Position numbers and translations under genes: made by a program. From assembly GCF_900258045.1 (NCBI RefSeq), contig NZ_OGVD01000003.1, positions 124,001 through 188,000 of the forward strand: 64,000 nucleotides of DNA, in the 5' to 3' direction. This stretch comes from Sphingorhabdus sp. EL138 (GTDB lineage: Bacteria > Pseudomonadota > Alphaproteobacteria > Sphingomonadales > Sphingomonadaceae). The notes beneath the pieces were generated by a model. The model was not told where the DNA came from. It searched no databases and was given only the letters and a program-made list of their open reading frames with translations. This document shows, piece after piece, positions 45,116 through 52,269 of this stretch. Numbering within the stretch: position 1 is the stretch's first letter; every line of letters begins with the position of its first letter.

Positions 45116-45871
45116 ATGTTCGATTTAACCGGCCATGTCGCTTTGGTGACGGGCGGCAATGGCGGCCTGGGTTTGGCGATGGCCAAAGGATTGGTCAAAG
45201 CCCGTGCCGCCGTTGCAATCTGGGGTCGCAATCCGGAAAAAAACGAAGCAGCATTGAAGGAACTGCACGATATGGGCGGCGATGCAGCGGTGTTTTCTTG
45301 TGATGTCACTGATGCCGAGCAAGTCGATGCCGCCTTTGGTGCAACGCTGCAACGCTTTCAAAAAGTGGATAGCTGTTTTGCCAATGCAGGCGGCGGGTCT
45401 GCGGGCATGTTGCACAAGACGAGCGGGGAAGCGTGGACGGCGACGGTGGATATGAACCTTACCAGCGTAGTGAACACCTATAAACCGGTCATCGCTCATC
45501 TTCTGGAACGTGGGCAGGGCGGAAAGTTGATCGTAACCTCTTCTGCTGCTGCGATAATGGGCATGCCAATGGGGAGTGGTTATTCAACCACCAAGGCGGC
45601 AGTCACCGGTTTAACGCGTGCTCTGGCAATCGAACTAGGGCAGGCAAATATTCAAGTTAACGCGATCCTGCCAGGATATATTGAAACGGACATGTCGTTA
45701 AATACGCCGCAAATATTCCGGGATGCTTGTAAGCGCCGATCTGCTTCCGGAAAGGTTGGGGAATTGGAAGACATGGAGGGTATCGCCGTCTATCTGGCGT
45801 CCCAGCAAAGTAACTTCATGACTGGTCAATCACTGGTCATCGATGGAGGTCATTCCATCCACCCGCTATAG
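45116..45871 (+). CDS. SDR family oxidoreductase (module 3)
   Basis: 251 residues, a close paralog of the module 1 SDR: both begin 'MFDL.G.VA.VTGGNGGLGLA' and share 'FxKVDSCFANAGGG', 'VTSS', 'GYSTTKAAV', 'NAILPGYIET.MSL.TPQ' and 'DGGHSI.PL'. TGGNGGLG is the cofactor loop and Tyr-x3-Lys the catalytic pair. I chose the ATG with AAGGA eight bases upstream; in-frame codons before it are promoter sequence containing the module 3 element. Convergent with the TetR gene. Confidence 0.92.
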   Translation: MFDLTGHVALVTGGNGGLGLAMAKGLVKARAAVAIWGRNPEKNEAALKELHDMGGDAAVFSCDVTDAEQVDAAFGATLQRFQKVDSCFANAGGGSAGMLHKTSGEAWTATVDMNLTSVVNTYKPVIAHLLERGQGGKLIVTSSAAAIMGMPMGSGYSTTKAAVTGLTRALAIELGQANIQVNAILPGYIETDMSLNTPQIFRDACKRRSASGKVGELEDMEGIAVYLASQQSNFMTGQSLVIDGGHSIHPL

Positions 45872-45904
45872 TCCGTCCGTCGGATCCCGGCATTAGCAAA
45901 GATC

Positions 45905-46558
45905 TCAGGGCTTTCGCTTCAAAGGTTGCTGCCGCATGTTATAGTCACTCTGAACGGCATTTAAAGAACCCAATATCATTGTAACGGTGATGTTTTCGAT
46001 CTCTTCCCTGCTCATATCGCTGTGCAGATAATAGGCCCCCGCAGTGGCCGGAAGGCCAAAGGATATATCACTTGCCGCCCTGGCTGCATCCTTTGGAATA
46101 TCAAAATTATTGGCCACAATATCGGCAATATAATCAACCGCATCATCGCGGCTATAGTCTGTAGGATCATGGCCGCCCGATACGCTGGGTTCGGTTTGGA
46201 GGCGTTCAATGATTAGCCCGCGTTCCTCAATATATTTTAGATATTGATGTGTGATGCCGCGGACCAGTTCTTCGAAAGTCTTCGCTTTCTCCGCCTCGCG
46301 TACCTGCAATCGCCGCAAGCGCTTTAGTTCGCGATTTAGGAGCGCGCGGAGCAGTTCCGTCAGGCTGTCAAAATAAGTGTAGACGAGCGACTTACTAATT
46401 CCCGCTTCTTTGCCAATGAGTTCCATACTTAAAACTGCCACACCATCGCGTGCAACAATCTCTGCCGTATGATCTAGGATCAACGACTTGCGCTTTTCTG
46501 GACTGAGGCGCCGCCTTTTGATGGGAGTTTCTTTGTTCATTGTTTCAATTGCTACCAT
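45905..46558 (-). CDS. TetR/AcrR family regulator (module 3)
   Basis: 217 residues. Helix-turn-helix 'SMELIGKEAGISKSLVYTYFDS'; 'FEELVRGITHQYLKYIEERGLIIE' aligns with the module 1 TetR along most of the protein. Two start codons 18 bases apart are possible. It is last gene of the minus-strand run PQQ/cytochrome-VOC-TetR and is the likely reader of the TTGACT-8-AATAAC elements at this module's promoters. Confidence 0.88.
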   Translation of the reverse strand: MVAIETMNKETPIKRRRLSPEKRKSLILDHTAEIVARDGVAVLSMELIGKEAGISKSLVYTYFDSLTELLRALLNRELKRLRRLQVREAEKAKTFEELVRGITHQYLKYIEERGLIIERLQTEPSVSGGHDPTDYSRDDAVDYIADIVANNFDIPKDAARAASDISFGLPATAGAYYLHSDMSREEIENITVTMILGSLNAVQSDYNMRQQPLKRKP

Positions 46559-46607
46559 ATAATCTTTTGTTGATGAACCGCGAAGGCGGCCGACAAAATT
46601 ACTGCTC

Positions 46608-47708
46608 CTAATAGGTCGTTGGATCGATCCACATCATATCGTCAATCGATTCAGATTTTGGTGCAGAGACATTTTCCTGAATTGAAATCACATTTCCGTC
46701 TGGATCGTACGTGTAGTAAATTTTCCAGCCTTTACTGGTTTTTGCCGGACCAACCATTTTTATGCCCAACTTTGCCAGCCTTTCGCGCTCCGCATCTGCA
46801 TCGGTTACCTCAAATGCCGTCATATTGTAACCGATTTGGTCGACTTTGGCAGGTTTATCACGGACCGGTGTGGCTGGCTGAACAAACTCCCAAAATTCAA
46901 GTTCAAGATTGCGGACAGCAAACCATGCACTGCGAAGGACAACGCCATCAATCGCGACGATATTATCCATATTTGGAAAGTTTGAATATTCACCGCGCCG
47001 CCTTGCTCCATAACCGATAAATCTGGTGTAGAAATCTGCCATTCGGTCTGCATCCGACGTCGCTCCACCAATATGGGTAATCCACGCACTATCTTGACGG
47101 CGGGGCCTGTCGACGGTTTCATTTTCAATGATTGTGCCGTCGGGATCTCGGCCATATGCGTAGGTGACACCATAGCCACCTAAGTCGACAGGCGCATTTC
47201 GTGACACCATTTCCAGTCCCTTTTTTTGGAATTTTGGCAGGGCGGGATCGGTCGCCGGGGACTGGAAACAAATATGCGTATATCCAGGGCCAATGACCGG
47301 TTTGGCATAAGCCGGCGCTTTCGCGTCCGGATCAAAATCAACCAGTTTAACAAAAACCGTTGGGGTTCTAATCAGTGCAACTTCTACATTTCCATGCTGT
47401 TTGGAAGTCATCCCGGGAAGATAGATGTCGCTGGCGGCGACACGATATCGACTGACCAATTCAAACGGTACGGCCTGCTGATAAAAAGCGATGCTCTGAT
47501 CAATGTCTGACACCGCCTTGCCAATGAACCGCACGCCCTTGATTTTGGTATTGCCCAGACTTGCTGGACGGAAAAACGGCGTTTGCACTATGCGCGGTGG
47601 ACTGGTGGTCGTGTCGGCCGACTCAGTGGCAGCGGTTTGCATACAAGATGTCAGACAAAGGCTGACGGTCAGGCCTATACAAAGACTAGCAATATTTGAT
47701 CTGAACAT
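46608..47708 (-). CDS. VOC family lipoprotein (module 3)
   Basis: 366 residues. The lipoprotein signal ends in lipobox LTSC ('LCIGLTVSLCLTSC'). Two VOC modules: 'GVRFIGKAVSDIDQSIAFYQQA' to 'AYGRDPDGTIIENE', and 'ITHIGGATSDADRMADFYTRFI' to 'TYDPDGNVISIQE'. 'AWFAVRNLELEFWEF' matches the module 1 VOC lipoprotein. I chose the ATG with TGAGGA about nine bases upstream; a TTG 15 bases earlier overlaps the dehydrogenase stop. It probably lies on the periplasmic side beside the PQQ enzyme. Confidence 0.85.
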   Translation of the reverse strand: MFRSNIASLCIGLTVSLCLTSCMQTAATESADTTTSPPRIVQTPFFRPASLGNTKIKGVRFIGKAVSDIDQSIAFYQQAVPFELVSRYRVAASDIYLPGMTSKQHGNVEVALIRTPTVFVKLVDFDPDAKAPAYAKPVIGPGYTHICFQSPATDPALPKFQKKGLEMVSRNAPVDLGGYGVTYAYGRDPDGTIIENETVDRPRRQDSAWITHIGGATSDADRMADFYTRFIGYGARRRGEYSNFPNMDNIVAIDGVVLRSAWFAVRNLELEFWEFVQPATPVRDKPAKVDQIGYNMTAFEVTDADAERERLAKLGIKMVGPAKTSKGWKIYYTYDPDGNVISIQENVSAPKSESIDDMMWIDPTTY

Positions 47709-47719
47709 TGGTCTTTTCC

Positions 47720-49582
47720 TCAATCAGCGCTGTAAACTAGCATCACATTGCCGGGTATCTGTCCGAATTTGTCATAGCCGCTGTTGACGATAAGCAGGCC
47801 GCCTGCGACGACAGGGCCTGCGGAATCTATCGAGCCACCACGCGCGCTAACGTCATTCAGAGTTTTATATTCCCTGCGTGTGTCGGTGCTCCACAATATC
47901 TCGCCACCATCGGCACTATAGGCACGCAATATGCCATTGAGTGCGCCAGCGAAAACGACGTCTGACGTGATGGTTGGCGGGGCAGACAATGCGGTCATGC
48001 ATTTATGCGCTTTTTCTTCACAGACATTGGGTTCAAATTTGCTCCACAAAGCTTTACCCGTTGCGGGGTCATATCCGTGCAAGCCTTGACGTGAAGGGCC
48101 CGTGGCAAACCGGTTGCCGGGAGTATCGGCAATACCAACAAACAGCGTCTTGCTGTCGGTTGCCATCCCCCAATGGACGCCGCCATTAAAACCGCCCATT
48201 CCAGCACGTGTTTCCCAAAGGATTTTGCCGCCTGCATCCGGGTCCATACCGAAGAGCATTCCTGATTTCTGGCCTGCCAGAATAATGTCCTTGCCATTGG
48301 CCAGAGTCGTTAAAATCGGAGGTGCGCCAAAATCAAAGTCTGGGCCGTCTTCCTGCGGGCAATTGACCTGCGATCCGTTTCGCCCACAAGCAGCGTTCCA
48401 GGCATCACCCGAAATGGTCTGCTGGATCCACTCAACCGCTCCTGTATCAAGCCCCAATGCAATGATAGCATCGCTTTTGTCATTGGCGGGCGAGGAATAA
48501 TTCTCTCCTGTCCCGACATAGAGCAACCCGCGCTTGGCATCGACAGTTGGAGTGGACCAGATTGGCGCGCCCGATGGTCCGTAATTTTGAGCACCCGCTT
48601 TATTCTTTGTCGTCTTTTTAGGCTCGGGAACCGTGTGAAAACGCCAAACTGGTTCACCCGATTTCGCTTCCATTGCCATCACGCCACCTCGAAAGGTGCA
48701 ACATTCATAGTCTGGAAGATAGGCGTTGATAATCTCAAGCGAAGACATCGGAACATAGAGACGTCCTTTATGGAGCGTGATCGAACCCGTTATTGTTCCA
48801 ACCGGATGGTCTTGGACAGAGCGTGTCCAAATCAACTCTCCATTTTTGGCATCGACAGCATAGACATTGGCATCGACATCCCCGAAATAGAGCGTCTTCG
48901 CATAACCATTTTTATCGGTCGATATGGTCGGTGCGTTACGAACCTCTGCCTTGGCTTCAAATGTCCACCAGACACAGCCTGTCTTGGTATCCAGCGCATA
49001 AAATAGTCCGCTCTGGCTCCCTGTAAATATGGCTTCCGCGGTGACCGCGGGCTGGGAGCGCGCGCGCGCTGAACCGGGGAAACCAAAGGCCCATTTCAAT
49101 TTCAGATTTGGCGCTTCTGCTGCTGTGATACCGGCATTGACAGCGGGCTGGAAACGGACATTGCGTTTGCTGTTTCCCCAACGGTTCCAAAGCGGCTTGG
49201 AGAGTTTTAACTGGCCTTTGCACTGGTGCTTTTTTGCATTGGCTAATGCGCTCTCGCTGCTTGGACTGGCCAGATAGTCGGCAATGATCCGTATTTCGAT
49301 CGGCGTCATCATCGACGCCTGTTCTTTCATTGTACCGGTAGAAAGCGAGGCCCTGATCGATTCAACGCTATTTAACTGGATAGCAGCTTTGGTTGGCGCT
49401 TCTGCAGTGCCGCCATCATGGCATGCTGCGCAATGTTTCTGGTAAAGTCCTTCGCCAGGATTGCCTTTCCCCAGAGCCTGCGCGGAGTCCGCGATCTCAG
49501 GTTCGGCATCTTTCTGCTGACAGCCAGATAAGCCAACGGATGCCAATGTCAGCGTTGCCGCTAATGACAAAAATAGACGCAT
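47720..49582 (-). CDS. PQQ- and cytochrome c-containing dehydrogenase lipoprotein, polyvinyl-alcohol-dehydrogenase-like
   Basis: 620 residues. A lipoprotein signal (lipobox LSGC, about residues 18-21) is followed by a small cytochrome c domain with haem site CAACH (about residues 56-60) and a Met-rich 'KEQASMMTP' loop that can supply the axial ligand. The PQQ propeller follows from ~150, with 'GLFYALDTKTGCVWW', 'NVYAVDAKNGELIW' and 'LRAYSADGGEILW' blades. Haem before propeller is the polyvinyl-alcohol dehydrogenase order. It oxidises an alcohol and passes electrons to its own haem. First gene of the module 3 minus-strand operon. Confidence 0.85.
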   Translation of the reverse strand: MRLFLSLAATLTLASVGLSGCQQKDAEPEIADSAQALGKGNPGEGLYQKHCAACHDGGTAEAPTKAAIQLNSVESIRASLSTGTMKEQASMMTPIEIRIIADYLASPSSESALANAKKHQCKGQLKLSKPLWNRWGNSKRNVRFQPAVNAGITAAEAPNLKLKWAFGFPGSARARSQPAVTAEAIFTGSQSGLFYALDTKTGCVWWTFEAKAEVRNAPTISTDKNGYAKTLYFGDVDANVYAVDAKNGELIWTRSVQDHPVGTITGSITLHKGRLYVPMSSLEIINAYLPDYECCTFRGGVMAMEAKSGEPVWRFHTVPEPKKTTKNKAGAQNYGPSGAPIWSTPTVDAKRGLLYVGTGENYSSPANDKSDAIIALGLDTGAVEWIQQTISGDAWNAACGRNGSQVNCPQEDGPDFDFGAPPILTTLANGKDIILAGQKSGMLFGMDPDAGGKILWETRAGMGGFNGGVHWGMATDSKTLFVGIADTPGNRFATGPSRQGLHGYDPATGKALWSKFEPNVCEEKAHKCMTALSAPPTITSDVVFAGALNGILRAYSADGGEILWSTDTRREYKTLNDVSARGGSIDSAGPVVAGGLLIVNSGYDKFGQIPGNVMLVYSAD

Positions 49583-49651
49583 TATATTTCTGCATCCTTT
49601 TGGTTCTGGAGCATCCTGTAAGAAAGGTTTGACAGGTGCTGCCTATTGTTG

Positions 49652-49673
49652 TTGACTATTAGTACAATAACAA
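49652..49673 (+). promoter_or_regulatory. Module 3 shared element, site 3
   Basis: TTGACTATTAGTAC then AATAACAA, flanked by TTGTT and AACAA that make a loose dyad. It lies in the 137-bp divergent gap between the PQQ/cytochrome operon and the alpha/beta hydrolase. Confidence 0.5.
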
Positions 49674-49719
49674 GCCTTCCTTATAAAGCAATGGTCAAGA
49701 CACAGGCGAAGGAGAGACA

Positions 49720-50745
49720 ATGGCATTTCTGAAGAGCGTGACCTTGCTTGCAGGCCTGCTCACGCTGCCAAGCTGTATGTCAGCTAATCCCGCTGTCGAA
49801 ACCCCCAAGGCGACGAACCCCGTTCCCGCTGATCCAGCAGTGGTCTTCGCCAATGCCAACGGTTCAAGCGATGTGAAATATAAGGAAGGCTATTTCGGTT
49901 CCGGCGATACCCGCCTGCATTATGTTGAGGCAGGCGAAGGACCATTGATCATTTTTTACCATGGATTTCCATCTTTCTGGTATAGTTGGTTTGATCAGAT
50001 GGAGGCACTGAAAGGCCAGTACCGGGTTGTAGCGTTGGACGCTCTAGGTTCCGGCTTGTCCGCTAAGCCGCATCAATTGGAACCTTATGACATAGCCAAA
50101 CTGGCGTCCCAATTGGATGCGCTGTCCCGCCATCTCGGCGGTGACGAGAAATATATATTGATCGGCCATGACTGGGGCTCGGTTCTCGCCCTATCCTATG
50201 CACAAGCTTATCCTGATCGCCTGCATAAAGTCGTGGGCATGAGCGCCCCTCCGCTTAACCTGTTCCTCAAATATGCGGCGAATAACAAAGAGCAACAACG
50301 CCGAAACCAATATATGCAGAGATTTCGGGGCACGACTTTGGAAATGCTCAAGTCCGGCAATGCGATCGAGTCAGCGCGGGTTTCAGCCTACGGGAAACTC
50401 GGCGAACGCGGTGACCTGTCCCGGGAAGAATTGGAATTGTTCCAAAACGCCTTGTCGAGCAACGAAATGCTTTATGCGGCGATGAATTGGTACCGGGCCA
50501 ATATTCCACCGTTTGACAATGTTTCAGATTCCGATCTCTGGCCTGGACCCGAAGCGAAAATCACCATGCCCGCTCTGTTTATCTGGGGTGAAGAGGATCA
50601 GGTTTTCGTGCCTGAACTTATTGATCAAGTCGACGATGCCGGGCCGGACATGCGAACAGTTCGGTTAAAAGGAATCAATCATTGGACGTCGATGGAACGG
50701 CCGGAGCGTGCGACTAAAGCGATCATCGATTTTCTTGGAGAATAG
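49720..50745 (+). CDS. Lipoprotein alpha/beta hydrolase, epoxide hydrolase/dehalogenase-like (module 3)
   Basis: 341 residues. The N-terminus 'FLKSVTLLAGLLTLPSC' is a lipoprotein signal. The catalytic part has HGFPSFW, 'LIGHDWGSV' (Asp nucleophile) and 'LKGINHWTSMERPE' (His). 'NWYRANIPPFD' and the whole length align with the module 1 hydrolase, so both are paralogs. It should act in the periplasm on an epoxide, a halide or an activated ester. The ribosome site AAGGAGAG is strong. The dipeptidase follows five bases after the stop. Confidence 0.87.
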   Translation: MAFLKSVTLLAGLLTLPSCMSANPAVETPKATNPVPADPAVVFANANGSSDVKYKEGYFGSGDTRLHYVEAGEGPLIIFYHGFPSFWYSWFDQMEALKGQYRVVALDALGSGLSAKPHQLEPYDIAKLASQLDALSRHLGGDEKYILIGHDWGSVLALSYAQAYPDRLHKVVGMSAPPLNLFLKYAANNKEQQRRNQYMQRFRGTTLEMLKSGNAIESARVSAYGKLGERGDLSREELELFQNALSSNEMLYAAMNWYRANIPPFDNVSDSDLWPGPEAKITMPALFIWGEEDQVFVPELIDQVDDAGPDMRTVRLKGINHWTSMERPERATKAIIDFLGE

Positions 50746-50749
50746 ACCA

Positions 50750-52075
50750 ATGCAAAAACTGTCGGCGAAACTCTCAAGTCACTTTCAACCTGTGCTTCGC
50801 GGCACGATGTTTTTCGTTTCAGCTGTATTGCTATCGGCTTGTGCAGCTGCTCAAACAGAATCAGTCACTGCGTCTGCTGCTCCAGAAATCGAGGCCGCTC
50901 TTGTCGAAAGAGCGAGAGAAATTCATCAACAGAGTCTGGTGCTGGATGCCCATGCGGATATTGCCCTACCTTCCACCTCTAAAACCTATCTGGGGGTCGA
51001 TGGACTATCCAAAGTCGCTCCAGCCAAGTTGCGAGCGGGGGGCGTAGATGCTGTCATCATGTCGGTCGCCGTGGGCCCCGGCTCCAGAACAACAGACGGT
51101 CGCGCCTTGGCGAGAGCCGAGGCCGATGAAAAACTGGCAGCGGTTTCCAACATGGTGCAACAAGATCCGAATCTGGGCCTAGCGACATCGCCAGCTGAGA
51201 TCAAAAGTCTGAGCGCCAGCGGAAAGACCGTTATTTTACTGGGCTTCCAGAATGCCCGATCACTCGATGGTCAGGTTGATGCCCTAGATCAATATTACGC
51301 CGCCGGAGTTCGTCTATTCGGCCTCAACCATTTGGGACATAATGATTTTTCAGACAGTTCGCGTCCTCTATATATTGCCGAGAGGCGGTCTTATGAAATC
51401 GCCGAAGAGCATGGCGGCTTGTCACTTTTGGGGGTGGCGGCGGTACGGCGTATCAATGCGCTTGGGGGAATAATCGACGTTTCGCAAATGTCGAAGGCAG
51501 CGACTTTGCAGGCGACAAAATTATCTCGATCTCCCGTCATCGCCAGCCACTCTAACGCGCGCAAATTATCCAATGTGTCGCGCAATCTGTCCGATGAAGA
51601 AATCGATCTCATTGCGAAAACCGGCGGCGTTATCCATCTCGCGGCATTTGGTGCCTATCTTGTCGATCTTTCGGATCCCAAATTATTGACCGCCATTCTG
51701 AAAGTCCGACGCGATGCCGGATTGCCCGATGCCTATTCTTACCCTTACGAACTCTATTGGGAGATCCCTGATCCCGAAAAACGTCAGTCGTTTCTGATTG
51801 CGATGCGGAGGGCGATCGGTCCGGGTTCTGTTGATCGATTGGTTGATCATATTGACTATATCGTAAACCGTGTGGGTATCGATCATGTCGGAATTGGCAG
51901 CGACTTCAATCATGGCGGCGGCGTTGCCGGATTTGTGGATGCAAGTGAGGCGGAGAACGTCACCATCGCCCTGGTAAAACGCGGTTATTCAGCTGAGCAG
52001 ATTAGAAAAATTTGGGGCGAAAATTTTCTCCGGGTGTTCCGCGCAGCACAAAATATAGCTGACAAAAGAAATTGA
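50750..52075 (+). CDS. Membrane dipeptidase (M19 family) lipoprotein
   Basis: 441 residues. A lipoprotein signal with lipobox LSAC ('FFVSAVLLSAC') precedes an M19 renal-dipeptidase barrel: first zinc pair His-x-Asp in 'LDAHADIALP', 'VGLGHNDF'-like 'GLNHLGHNDFSDSS', 'PVIASHSNARKLSNVSRNLSDE', and 'VGIDHVGIGSDFNHGGG'. M19 enzymes cleave dipeptides or amide and lactam bonds with broad tolerance. The ATG was chosen for GGAG about ten bases upstream and for the signal. In this catabolic operon it may cleave an amino-acyl or cysteinyl-glycine conjugate, which would suit the exported GST; that is inference. Confidence 0.88.
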   Translation: MQKLSAKLSSHFQPVLRGTMFFVSAVLLSACAAAQTESVTASAAPEIEAALVERAREIHQQSLVLDAHADIALPSTSKTYLGVDGLSKVAPAKLRAGGVDAVIMSVAVGPGSRTTDGRALARAEADEKLAAVSNMVQQDPNLGLATSPAEIKSLSASGKTVILLGFQNARSLDGQVDALDQYYAAGVRLFGLNHLGHNDFSDSSRPLYIAERRSYEIAEEHGGLSLLGVAAVRRINALGGIIDVSQMSKAATLQATKLSRSPVIASHSNARKLSNVSRNLSDEEIDLIAKTGGVIHLAAFGAYLVDLSDPKLLTAILKVRRDAGLPDAYSYPYELYWEIPDPEKRQSFLIAMRRAIGPGSVDRLVDHIDYIVNRVGIDHVGIGSDFNHGGGVAGFVDASEAENVTIALVKRGYSAEQIRKIWGENFLRVFRAAQNIADKRN

Positions 52076-52149
52076 AGACCGTCACCGGCTGAGGCCGCGA
52101 TTCCGAATTTCTCAGCCAGATATCTAATTTGATGCTTCGTCAATTACTA

Positions 52150-52171
52150 TTGACTAATGGTCTAATTACAT
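52150..52171 (+). promoter_or_regulatory. Module 3 shared element, site 4
   Basis: TTGACTAATGGTCT then AATTACAT. Same 8-base spacing as the other three sites but weaker in the right half. It is about 100 bases before the TonB receptor. Confidence 0.4.
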
Positions 52172-52269
52172 TAACTCTTCGTCTTGGAGAGAAAATTTAT
52201 CGCCTCAAAGAGGGCGCTGGAATCAAATTATCATGGTTTGATTTCCGGAATTTTTGGGAGGGAAACATC

